From Actinokineospora auranticolor (GTDB lineage: Bacteria; Actinomycetota; Actinomycetes; Mycobacteriales; Pseudonocardiaceae), in contig NZ_PTIX01000006.1 in NCBI RefSeq assembly GCF_002934265.1, positions 62,001 through 126,000 on the forward strand: DNA of 64,000 nt, read 5' to 3'. Both the position numbers and the translations under genes were made by a program. Of the stretch, positions 8,743 to 16,862 are shown piece by piece. How positions within the stretch are numbered: the stretch's first letter is position 1; every line of letters begins with the position of its first letter. The notes below the pieces were generated by a model. That model searched no databases, was not told the DNA's origin, and saw only the letters and a list, made by a program, of their open reading frames with translations.

Positions 8743-10236
8743 TCAGGCCCGAGCCCGCACCCGCAACGCCGCCACGAAGGTGGCCGAGAGCATCAAGAAC
8801 ATCAGCAACATCATGCACTGCGTGGCGAACCCACTGATCGATCCGGGTGTGGTCGACGTGACGTCCGCGAAGGGGGCCACCACCGCCATCAGCAGGGAAA
8901 AGCCGAGCGCGGGTCCGATCACGTATCGCGGCCACCGACTGACCGGTTCGACCAGCGTGATCCGCAGAGCCTCGACGTGGCCGACTTGGCGTCCCGCACG
9001 GCGAGGTGCGAACCGGAACCGGATCAGCAGGATGATCAGCGCCGAAGCCCCGAGCCACACCAGTCCGAAAAGCAGGTCCTTGGGGTCGCCTTCCGGGGGC
9101 TCAGCGGTGATCGCGCTGAGGATGCCGCCCAGCGAGACCGGGAAGCCCATGAAGAACACCACCCACAGCACCGGCGTCAGCCTGCTGGCGGCAGGCCGCG
9201 CCACGGTTTCCGGGCGTTCGTCCTCGACTTTTTCGGTCGAGCGCTGGGCGGGTACCCCGTCAGACTCCGTTGGTACAGCGCGCTTCTTGGCGACCGAGCG
9301 CACCCGCGGCTTCGGGGTGGCGAGCGAGGGGAACCGGGTCAACGGTTTCACGACGCCCGGCATCGGGATCGCAGGCGCGTCCACGATCGGCGGCACCTCA
9401 GCCACCGACGGCACTTCCGCCACCGGCACTTCCGCCACCAGCCCGGCAGCCTCCGGCTTGGCGGCTTCCGGCTTGACCGAAGGCGGTTCGGGGAGTCGCG
9501 GTTCCGGCACGCGGCGCAAGAGGAGGTCGCTACTGGTGTCCGTGCTCTTGAACTTCGGCTTCGGCAGGTCCCGCCGGTTCATCGCCGCCACCAGCGACCG
9601 GTACAGCTCGGCCACCGTCAACGGCACACCGGGCAAGTTGGAACCGTTGCGCAACAACGTGATCAGCTCACCCGAGAACGCCGTGTACTCGTCCCCCGGC
9701 GGCGAGTGCGAGATCTGGTTCCCGGGCGACGACGTGATCACCGACGTCCCCGCCACCCGGATGTCGCGCACCTCCTCCCCCGCCGACATCGCGCCGACGG
9801 CCAGGCCGGAGTAGCAGCAGTCCAGGATGAGCAGCTTGGTCCGCGCCGGGCTGTCCTCGATGGCCTCCTTCAGCCACTCGAACGGCACGGCGGTGCCCGC
9901 GAGCATGGCCGGGTCGGTGTCGTGCACGGTCAGGTACAGCTCGTGCCGGTGCTCGTGCCGGATCCCGTGCCCCGAGTAGTAGACGACCAGCAGGTCCTCG
10001 GCCTGCCCGACCGGCCTGCGCAGCCGCTGCATCAGACTGGTCACCGAGTCCGGCGTGTCCAGCACCGTGCACTGGGCCCGGTCGACGATCCCGGTCTCCG
10101 GATCGCACAACGCGCGCTCCAGGTCGGCCAGGTTGTTGTGGACCGCGGGCAACGGCGGCAACCGATCGGCATGCCGGAAGTCGCTGGTCCCGATCAACAC
10201 CACCCGCGAATGGGCGCGGTGCGGCAACACGGTCAT
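8743..10236 (-). CDS. Membrane-anchored caspase-like protease (peptidase C14), copy 1
   Basis: A 497-residue protein with an N-terminal caspase domain (about 1-235). The catalytic dyad is His90 in VVYYSGHGIRH and Cys141 in LLILDCCYSGLA. A proline-rich linker (about 240-345) follows, then four hydrophobic segments in the C-terminal third (around WVVFFMGFPVSLGG, LVWLGASALIILLI, YVIGPALGFSLLM, CMMLLMFLMLSATF). It resembles actinobacterial EACC1-type caspases placed in predicted conflict systems (family knowledge). The ATG at 10236 is chosen because GAGGTGAGG precedes it and it aligns with the start of the paralogue; a GTG three codons upstream is possible. It sits 118 bases after the second copy, in the same orientation. 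Probable role: signal-triggered proteolysis at the membrane. Confidence 0.88.
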   Translation of the reverse strand: MTVLPHRAHSRVVLIGTSDFRHADRLPPLPAVHNNLADLERALCDPETGIVDRAQCTVLDTPDSVTSLMQRLRRPVGQAEDLLVVYYSGHGIRHEHRHELYLTVHDTDPAMLAGTAVPFEWLKEAIEDSPARTKLLILDCCYSGLAVGAMSAGEEVRDIRVAGTSVITSSPGNQISHSPPGDEYTAFSGELITLLRNGSNLPGVPLTVAELYRSLVAAMNRRDLPKPKFKSTDTSSDLLLRRVPEPRLPEPPSVKPEAAKPEAAGLVAEVPVAEVPSVAEVPPIVDAPAIPMPGVVKPLTRFPSLATPKPRVRSVAKKRAVPTESDGVPAQRSTEKVEDERPETVARPAASRLTPVLWVVFFMGFPVSLGGILSAITAEPPEGDPKDLLFGLVWLGASALIILLIRFRFAPRRAGRQVGHVEALRITLVEPVSRWPRYVIGPALGFSLLMAVVAPFADVTSTTPGSISGFATQCMMLLMFLMLSATFVAALRVRARA

Positions 10237-10363
10237 CGACCTCACCTCATCCGTACACCCGACGTTCTTGCGTATTCATCGTGGGCCACAAGACGCCGTT
10301 ACGGAGTGCACTCGATCGGGTACAAGCTCGTCCGACCGGGTTAGGCAAGTTCCACGGAAGGTG

Positions 10364-11779
10364 TCAGCGCCGGTCGCCCGACCAGCGACGCACCACGGTC
10401 AGCACGAGCACGGCGGCGCAGGGGGCGAAGACGGTCACGCGCGAAACGTCGTTGGTCAGCGCGCTGACCTTGGTCAGCGATCCGACCGGCGATGTGTCCA
10501 GGGCCTGGAAGATCACCCAGAGGGAGAACGCGGCCACCGCCGAGGACAGCGGCCGCGGCCAGCGGGACAGCGGCGTGAGCAACGTGGCGACAACCGCCAC
10601 GCGGATCGACGGACACGGCCTGCCCAACCGGAACCTGGCCATGGGCCACCGGATCATGACGCCCGCGATCACGGCGACGACACCCAGCGTCACAGCCACG
10701 GCGACATCAGCGCCATGACCGGCGCCTGCGGGTGGCGTGCCCCAGAAGAGCCCGACCCACCCGGCGATGGACGACCCGGCCCCCCAGAAGAAGAGCATCC
10801 AGAGAATGGCCACCCACACGGAGGAGGCCAACCACACGGCCGTCGAGGGCTCTAGCGAGACGTCCCCAAATGATTCCGCAGGCCCCACGCGGGACGCGGC
10901 GGCAAGCGGCTGCGACTCCGCGCCCGGCTCGATCGCCCGCTCGGCGCGTTGCCGCGACCTCGCCGAGCCGAGCTCCTCCCGTGTGGCGGGGGGCTCTTGC
11001 GATGAACCGGGTTGCTCCGGGACGGGTTCCCGCACCACCGCCGGCGAAGGCGGCTCCCGGCGCAGGACGAGGTCGCTGCTGGTGTCCGTGCTCTTGAACC
11101 TCGGCCGCGGCAGCTCACGCCGGTTCATCGCCGCCACCAGCGACCGGTACAGCTGCACCACCGTCAGCGGCGTGTCCGGTAGGTCGGATCCCTCCCGCAG
11201 CAGCGTGATCAGCGCACCGGAGAACGCGGTGTGGGTCTCGCCGGGCGGCGAGTAGGAGAGCTGCGTGCCCGACGAGGAAGTGATCACCGACGTGCCCGCC
11301 ACCCCGATGTCGCGCACCTCCGTCGCCGACATCGCCCCCAGTGCCAGCCCGGAGTAGCAGCAGTCCAGGATCAGCAGCTTCGTGCGCGCTGGACTGTCCT
11401 CGATGGCGTCCTTCAGCCACTCGAACGGCACCGCGCTGCTCTTGAGCACGTCCTGCTCGGTCTCGCGCACCGCCAGGTACAGCTCGTGCCGGGACTCGTG
11501 CCGGATCCCGTGTCCCGAGTAGTAGACGACGAGCAGGTCCTGGGCCTCGCCCACAGGGCGCCGCAGGCCGCGCATGACGGCGCCCGGGGACTCCGGGTCG
11601 TCGATCACGGTGCAATGAGCGCGATCCAGGATCCCCGTGTCCGGATCGCACAGCGCGCGCACCAGATCGGCCAGGTTGTTCCGGACCGCCGGGAGGGGCC
11701 GCAAGGCGTCGGCACGCGGGAAGTCGCGGGCACCGATCAGCACCGCGCGGGAGAGGGCGCGGTGCGGCAGACCACTCAT
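10364..11779 (-). CDS. Membrane-anchored caspase-like protease (peptidase C14), copy 2
   Basis: A 471-residue paralogue of the next gene, with MSGLPHRALSRAVLIGARDF aligning with the start of copy 1. The catalytic residues are at identical positions (His90 in YYSGHGIRHE, Cys141 in LDCCYSGLALGA). The protease domains are highly similar through KSTDTSSDL; the linkers diverge completely and the C-terminal membrane regions are dissimilar in sequence but alike in plan (four hydrophobic stretches). The ATG at 11779 follows AAGGGGA. The pattern of constant protease and varied linker/membrane part suggests a duplication followed by divergence of the sensing half. It is divergent from the MBL hydrolase at 11845, 65 bases away. 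Confidence 0.88.
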   Translation of the reverse strand: MSGLPHRALSRAVLIGARDFPRADALRPLPAVRNNLADLVRALCDPDTGILDRAHCTVIDDPESPGAVMRGLRRPVGEAQDLLVVYYSGHGIRHESRHELYLAVRETEQDVLKSSAVPFEWLKDAIEDSPARTKLLILDCCYSGLALGAMSATEVRDIGVAGTSVITSSSGTQLSYSPPGETHTAFSGALITLLREGSDLPDTPLTVVQLYRSLVAAMNRRELPRPRFKSTDTSSDLVLRREPPSPAVVREPVPEQPGSSQEPPATREELGSARSRQRAERAIEPGAESQPLAAASRVGPAESFGDVSLEPSTAVWLASSVWVAILWMLFFWGAGSSIAGWVGLFWGTPPAGAGHGADVAVAVTLGVVAVIAGVMIRWPMARFRLGRPCPSIRVAVVATLLTPLSRWPRPLSSAVAAFSLWVIFQALDTSPVGSLTKVSALTNDVSRVTVFAPCAAVLVLTVVRRWSGDRR

Positions 11780-11844
11780 CGGCGAATCCCCTTGATCAAG
11801 CTCGAACACCGTACACCCGGCGCACGCGGGGTTAGGGTGGTTCG

Positions 11845-12489
11845 GTGAAGGTGACCCACTTCCGCCATTCGTGCGTACTGCTGGAAACCGACTCCGCTCG
11901 GCTGCTCGTCGACCCCGGCGTCTGGTCCACCGGCATGGAGGACCTGCGCGACCTCGACGCCATCCTGATCACCCACTCGCACCTCGACCACTTCGACGGC
12001 GACCGCCTCACCGCACTGGCCAAGGGGAACCCGGGTGCCGAGTTGATCGCCGACCCCGAATCCGCGGGAGAGGCCGCCAAGCTCGGGCTGGACGTCCGCG
12101 CGGTCCGGCCGGGTGACGCGGTCGAGTTGGCGGGTGCGGTGGTCGACGTCGTCGGCGGCGACCACGCGGTGATCCACCCGGAGCTGCCGCTACCGCCCAA
12201 CGTCGGCTACGTCGTCGACCACGGCGCCTTCTACCACCCCGGCGACTCGCTCTTCGTGCCCGAGCAGAAGATCGACGTCCTGGGGCTTCCGACCGGCGCG
12301 CCGTGGCTCAAGCTCGGTGAGGCCGTCGAGTTCTACCGGGCGGTGGCGCCGCGGGTGGCCGTGCCGATCCACGAACTCACCCTCAGCGAGGCCGGGATCG
12401 CGATGGCGTACCGGCGGTTCGACGAGCTCGGCCCCGGTGGCGCACGGGTGGAGATCCCGATCGCGGGTACATCGATCGAGTTGACTTAG
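11845..12489 (+). CDS. MBL-fold metal-dependent hydrolase
   Basis: A 214-residue metallo-beta-lactamase-fold protein of the UlaG-like type. It carries LLVDPG, the zinc/metal motif HSHLDH (His44, His46, Asp48, His49), a histidine in GGDHAVIHPE, GYVVDHGAFYHPGDSL and a final VPIHELTLS. The substrate is unknown. A TAGGGT hexamer ends six bases before the GTG start at 11845, so the message is probably leaderless. It is divergent from caspase copy 2 and is followed by the secreted subtilase after 112 bases. Confidence 0.9.
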   Translation: MKVTHFRHSCVLLETDSARLLVDPGVWSTGMEDLRDLDAILITHSHLDHFDGDRLTALAKGNPGAELIADPESAGEAAKLGLDVRAVRPGDAVELAGAVVDVVGGDHAVIHPELPLPPNVGYVVDHGAFYHPGDSLFVPEQKIDVLGLPTGAPWLKLGEAVEFYRAVAPRVAVPIHELTLSEAGIAMAYRRFDELGPGGARVEIPIAGTSIELT

Positions 12490-12601
12490 GCCGCTATCGG
12501 GTATTTGTGCTCCGGTGGCGCAGCACGACCGTGATTGTCTCGTTCCTGCCTGGGTGATGGACACCCTGCGACTCAGGCATTCCCACACCAGTGGAGGAAC
12601 T

Positions 12602-14347
12602 GTGACGATCTGGTCGACTTCCCGGCTCCGCCGCGCGGTGACCGCCGCTGCGGCCGGGGTCAGCCTCGTGGTCGGGATGGCGGGGGTGGCCGAGGCCTCG
12701 CCCGGTCTCCCCGCCGCGCCCAAGGCGTCCACCGCGACCGGCGTGCGGTCCTACCTCGTGATCACCGCGCCCAACGACACGGCCGGTGCCAAGACGGCGG
12801 TGGCGACCAACGGTGGCACCGTCTTCTCCTCCTACGACGCCATCGGTGTCGTAGTGGCGCATTCGTCCGCGAGCGACTTCGCGACCAAGATGCGCGCGGT
12901 AAGCGGTGTGCAGCAGGTAGGTGCCACCCGCACGACGGACGTACCCGCCGAGGCCTCGAACCCGTCGATCCCCGCAGCCCCCACCCAGACGACCCCGACC
13001 GAGGCCGAGACCAACCGGCCCGACATGACCCAGATCAAGGCCGACCAGGCGTGGTCGGTCACCACGGGCTCCCCGTCCGTCCTCGTCGGCGTGCTCGACA
13101 CCGGCGTCGACGACCAGCACTACGACCTCAAGCCCAACTTCGACGCCACCAAGTCCGCCTCCTGCGCCTACGGCAAGCTCGACACCCGTCCGGGTTCGTG
13201 GCGCGCCGAGGGCGACCACGGCACGCACGTCGCGGGCACGATCGCGGCGGCCAAGAACGGCAAGGGCGCGATCGGTGTCGCCCCGAGCGTCCACATCGCG
13301 TCGGTGCGGATCGCGGAGGTGCCCAGTGGCCTGTTCTTCGCCGAGAACACCATCTGCGCCTTCGTCTTCGCCGCCGACCAGGGTTTCAAGATCACCAACA
13401 ACAGCTACTACAGCGACCCGTGGCTCTTCGCCTGCCCGAACAACGCCGACCAGGCCGCGACCCTGGAGGGCGTGAAGCGGGCAACCGCGTACGCCGAGGG
13501 CAAGGGCGTGCTGAACGTCGTCGCGGCGGGCAACGAGAACTACGACCTGGCGAACAAGGTCACCGACACCACCAGCCCCAACGACTCGAGCCCGGCGTCC
13601 CGGCCGGTGAACAACTCGTGCTTGCTGATGCCGGGTGAGCTGCCCGGCGTGGTGACCGTGTCGTCGATCAACTCCCAGAACGTGAAGTCGTCGTTCTCCA
13701 ACTTCGGCACCGGAAAGATCACCGTGACCGCGCCCGGCGACAGCGTCTACTCGACCCTGCCCGGCGGTCGCTACGGCAACCTGTCCGGCACGTCGATGGC
13801 CACCCCGCACGTGGCGGGCGTCGCCGCGCTCATGCTCAGCGCCAACCCCGACCTGTCCGTGGCCGACCTGCGCACCCGCCTCGCCGCCCAGGCCGACGAC
13901 CTGCCCTGCGCCGACGCCCGCTGCACCGGCACGACCGCGAAGAACAACTTCTACGGCGACGGCCGCGTCGACGCCAAGGACGCGGTCACCCCGGACGCGG
14001 CCAAGACCTTCGAGAACACCGCCGACGTGCCGATCCCCGACGGCGGCGCGGCGGTCGACAGCCCGATCACGGTCACGGGCGTACCCGGCAACGCGCCCGG
14101 CGCGCTGAAGGTGGACGTCCGGGTCGTCCACACCTACCGGGGTGACCTGGTCATCGACCTGGTCGCCCCGGACGGCGGCACCTTCCGCCTCAAGGCGTCC
14201 TCGTCGAGCGACTCCGCCGACAACGTCATCGCGACCTACACCGTCAACGCCGCGACCAAGGTCGCCAACGGCACGTGGCGGCTGCGCGTCCGCGACGTCT
14301 ACCGCTCGGACAGCGGCTACATCGACTCTTGGAAGCTGACCTTCTAG
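12602..14347 (+). CDS. Secreted S8 subtilisin-family peptidase with P-domain
   Basis: The 581-residue preproenzyme starts at a GTG preceded by GGAGGAACT; a longer in-frame reading upstream lacks such a site. A signal peptide ends near AEA/SPG (residue 32). An I9-like propeptide follows (about 42-110, YLVITAPNDTAGAKTA). The catalytic triad is Asp166 (GVLDTGVD), His206 (GDHGTHVAG) and Ser398 (GTSMATPHVAG). The C-terminal ~105 residues (IPDGGAAVDSPITV to GYIDSWKLTF) form a proprotein-convertase P-domain. It is an extracellular protease. Its TAG shares the palindrome CTAG (14344-14347) with the stop of the converging SAM hydrolase gene. Confidence 0.95.
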   Translation: MTIWSTSRLRRAVTAAAAGVSLVVGMAGVAEASPGLPAAPKASTATGVRSYLVITAPNDTAGAKTAVATNGGTVFSSYDAIGVVVAHSSASDFATKMRAVSGVQQVGATRTTDVPAEASNPSIPAAPTQTTPTEAETNRPDMTQIKADQAWSVTTGSPSVLVGVLDTGVDDQHYDLKPNFDATKSASCAYGKLDTRPGSWRAEGDHGTHVAGTIAAAKNGKGAIGVAPSVHIASVRIAEVPSGLFFAENTICAFVFAADQGFKITNNSYYSDPWLFACPNNADQAATLEGVKRATAYAEGKGVLNVVAAGNENYDLANKVTDTTSPNDSSPASRPVNNSCLLMPGELPGVVTVSSINSQNVKSSFSNFGTGKITVTAPGDSVYSTLPGGRYGNLSGTSMATPHVAGVAALMLSANPDLSVADLRTRLAAQADDLPCADARCTGTTAKNNFYGDGRVDAKDAVTPDAAKTFENTADVPIPDGGAAVDSPITVTGVPGNAPGALKVDVRVVHTYRGDLVIDLVAPDGGTFRLKASSSSDSADNVIATYTVNAATKVANGTWRLRVRDVYRSDSGYIDSWKLTF

Positions 14348-15132
14348 GTCGCGAGCAGCAAGACCACCGGTGCTCCCGGCCGCGGCGTCAACACCGCGGC
14401 CGCGGAGCCCGCGTTGACCGCGATGGCCAGGTGCCCCGCCGAGTCCACCAGCAGCACGGCCGACCCGGCGGGCGCGTCGGCGAAGGTGCGCCCGACGACG
14501 GCCTCCACCGACCGGTCCCCCACCTGGGCGTGCACGTAGGTACCCGGCGCCGCGTCGAGCCGGGTCGCAGCGAGTTGGACGTTGCCGAAGCCGTCCACGC
14601 CGAGCACCTCGGTGGTCACCCGACCAGCCTCGACCTGGGTGACCGGCGCGGGCAGGCGGACCAGCCCGGCGGGGTCGACGGCGGGCCCGACCTCGTCCGG
14701 CCGGGCGCCGCGGGCGAGGTGCGCGGCGGTCGGCGCGAAGACGTCGCGGCCGTGGAAGGTCGCCGAGACCTGCTCCAGGCGGAACTCGGTCAGCTCGTAG
14801 GCGGCCGTGATCCCGCCGAGCACCCCAGCGGCGGCGACCAGCAGCCCGTTGTCCGGCCCGACCAGCACCGCCTCCCCGGCGACGACCGCGACGGGTCTGC
14901 GGTCGGTGCCGACGCCCGGGTCCACGACGGCCAGGTGCACCGCCGGTGGCAGGTACCCGACGGCCTGGGCCAGCACGGCGGCGCCCCTGCGGACGTCCTG
15001 CGCGGGCACGGCGTGCGACAGGTGCAGCACCCGGGCGCGCGGGGCGATTCGACCGATCACGCCCTCGCAAACGCCCGGGTAGGCGTCGGCAAGGCCGTAG
15101 TCGGTGGTGAACGAGATCCAGTCGTACCCCAT
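14344..15132 (-). CDS. SAM hydroxide adenosyltransferase (DUF62 family)
   Basis: Family members split S-adenosylmethionine to adenosine and methionine using water; some are halogenases. The 262-residue product has FTTDYG at the N-terminus, VVDPGVGTDRRPVAV, VGPDNGLLV and TFHGRDVFAPTAAHLA, then a C-terminal beta domain (GVDGFGNVQLAAT). The ATG at 15132 gives MGYDWISFTTDYG, the usual family start. It lies divergent from purC with 38 bases between starts. The gene ends on the CTAG shared with the subtilase. Halogenase activity is unlikely to be judged from these motifs, so hydrolysis is the safer assignment. Confidence 0.88.
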   Translation of the reverse strand: MGYDWISFTTDYGLADAYPGVCEGVIGRIAPRARVLHLSHAVPAQDVRRGAAVLAQAVGYLPPAVHLAVVDPGVGTDRRPVAVVAGEAVLVGPDNGLLVAAAGVLGGITAAYELTEFRLEQVSATFHGRDVFAPTAAHLARGARPDEVGPAVDPAGLVRLPAPVTQVEAGRVTTEVLGVDGFGNVQLAATRLDAAPGTYVHAQVGDRSVEAVVGRTFADAPAGSAVLLVDSAGHLAIAVNAGSAAAVLTPRPGAPVVLLLAT

Positions 15133-15170
15133 GGGAAAAGTCTTAGGGGTACGCCGTAGGCTGCGCAAAC

Positions 15171-16049
15171 GTGCCGACCCTCGATGACTACCCGCAGATC
15201 GCGGCAGGCAAGGTCCGCGAGCTCCACGCCATCGACGACGACCACCTGCTGCTGGTCGCCTCGGACCGCGTGTCGGCCTACGATTTCGTGCTCGAATCGC
15301 CGATCCCGGACAAGGGTCGGATCCTCACCGCGATGAGCGTGTTCTGGTTCGAGCTGCTAGGCGACCTCGTGCCGAATCACCTGGTCGCGTGGGACGACGA
15401 GCGCATCCCGGCGGAGGTGCGCGGGCGGGCGCTGATCGTGCGCAGGCTCAAGATGCTGCCGGTCGAGGCCGTCGCGCGCGGCTACCTGGCGGGGTCGGGC
15501 ACCGTCGACTACGACCGCTCGGGCGCGGTCTGCGGCATCGCGCTGCCGGAGGGCCTGGTCGAGGGCGCCAAGCTGCCGTCGCCGATCTACACCCCGGCCA
15601 CCAAGGCGCCGCTGGGCGAGCACGACGAGAACATCGACTTCGCCGCCACGGTCACCGAGATCGGGCAGGAGCTGGCCGAGCGGGTCCGCGACCTGACCCT
15701 GGCGGTCTACACGCGGGCCGCCGAGTTCGCCGCCGACCGGGGCGTCATCCTGGCGGACACGAAGTTCGAGTTCGGCCTGCTCGACGGCGAGGTCGTGCTG
15801 GGCGACGAGGTGCTGACCCCGGACTCGTCGCGGTACTGGCCGGTGGAGACGTATTCTCCGGGGAAGGCGCAGCCGTCGTTCGACAAGCAGTACGTCCGCG
15901 ACTGGCTGACCGGGCCTTCCGGCTGGGACCGCGCGAGCAACACGCCGCCGCCCCCGCTGCCCGCGGACGTGGTCGAGTCGACCCGGTCCCGCTACGTCGA
16001 GGCGTACGAGAAGATCACCGGAAGGAAGTTCGCCGACTGGATCGGCTGA
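15171..16049 (+). CDS. purC: Phosphoribosylaminoimidazole-succinocarboxamide synthase
   Basis: PurC ligates aspartate to CAIR to form SAICAR in de novo purine synthesis, using ATP. The 292-residue protein has [20 protein letters not shown] (ATP site), [46 protein letters not shown] and DSSRYWP...[11 protein letters not shown]. It starts at a GTG at 15171 and is intact. It stands apart from the purSQL and purB/purD genes. The DUF2334 gene follows 50 bases downstream on the same strand. Confidence 0.97.
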   Translation: MPTLDDYPQIAAGKVRELHAIDDDHLLLVASDRVSAYDFVLESPIPDKGRILTAMSVFWFELLGDLVPNHLVAWDDERIPAEVRGRALIVRRLKMLPVEAVARGYLAGSGTVDYDRSGAVCGIALPEGLVEGAKLPSPIYTPATKAPLGEHDENIDFAATVTEIGQELAERVRDLTLAVYTRAAEFAADRGVILADTKFEFGLLDGEVVLGDEVLTPDSSRYWPVETYSPGKAQPSFDKQYVRDWLTGPSGWDRASNTPPPPLPADVVESTRSRYVEAYEKITGRKFADWIG

Positions 16050-16099
16050 GCTACCACCGGCGACACCTGGTAGTCATCCGGTGCCGTTGTGCTGAGCTG

Positions 16100-16801
16100 G
16101 TGACGGCACGACTGGTGGTCTCGCTCGCGGGCGTCGACGCCCCGTCCCTGTCCCGCTGCGCCGCGCTCGCCGACGAACTCGACCGGCGCGCGGTGCCGCT
16201 GACCCTGCTGATCGCGCCACGGCACGCGGGCACCCCGGCGGAGTGGGTGCAGTGGGTCCGCGACCGCCACCGCAACGGCGACGACGTGCTCATGCACGGC
16301 TTCGACCACACCCCGGACCCGCGCTCGCTGACGCTGTCGCTGGGCCGCCGCGCCGAGTTCGCGACACTGCCCGCACACGAGGCGGGCCTGCGCCTCACCG
16401 CCGCGATGTCCGCAATGGAGCGTGCCGCGCTCCCGGTCGACGGCTTCGCCCCGCCACGGTGGATGGCCTCGGCGGGCACGGTGATCGCGTTGCAGCGCAA
16501 GGGTTTCCGGCTGTGCGCGGACCTGATGAGCATCCGCGACCTGCACACGGGCATCCGGGTCCGGGCCCGCGTGCACGCGCTGGCGGGCAGCGAGCGAACC
16601 GAGTCCTGGCGCGGTTTCGCCCTGGTGCGCACGGCGATCCGCACCGCCCGCCGCGGCGGGACCGTGCGGTTGGCGGTGGATGCCGTCGACCTGACCCGCT
16701 CGACCCACCGCGTCGCCCTGCTCGACGCGGTCGATGCCGCCCTCGACAACGCCGCGACCCCACTGACCTACCGCTCGACCACCATCGCAAGAGCCGCCTG
16801 A
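16100..16801 (+). CDS. DUF2334 / polysaccharide-deacetylase-like protein
   Basis: The 233-residue product starts VTARLVVSLAGVDAPSLSRC and shows the deacetylase-like sequence VPLTLLIAPRHAG, then DVLMHGFDHTPDPRS where His and Asp would bind metal, and later GFAPPRWMAS. These fit the DUF2334 group, related to NodB-type polysaccharide deacetylases. No signal peptide is visible, so it probably acts in the cytoplasm. The GTG at 16100 is the most reasonable start but its ribosome site is weak; a longer N-terminus is possible. It follows purC on the same strand and may be cotranscribed. Confidence 0.8.
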   Translation: MTARLVVSLAGVDAPSLSRCAALADELDRRAVPLTLLIAPRHAGTPAEWVQWVRDRHRNGDDVLMHGFDHTPDPRSLTLSLGRRAEFATLPAHEAGLRLTAAMSAMERAALPVDGFAPPRWMASAGTVIALQRKGFRLCADLMSIRDLHTGIRVRARVHALAGSERTESWRGFALVRTAIRTARRGGTVRLAVDAVDLTRSTHRVALLDAVDAALDNAATPLTYRSTTIARAA

Positions 16802-16862
16802 CCCCGATCCCACCGATTGGGTCGCAAGCCCCGACCTCGTATGGCATCGTCGGCGGAGCGCA

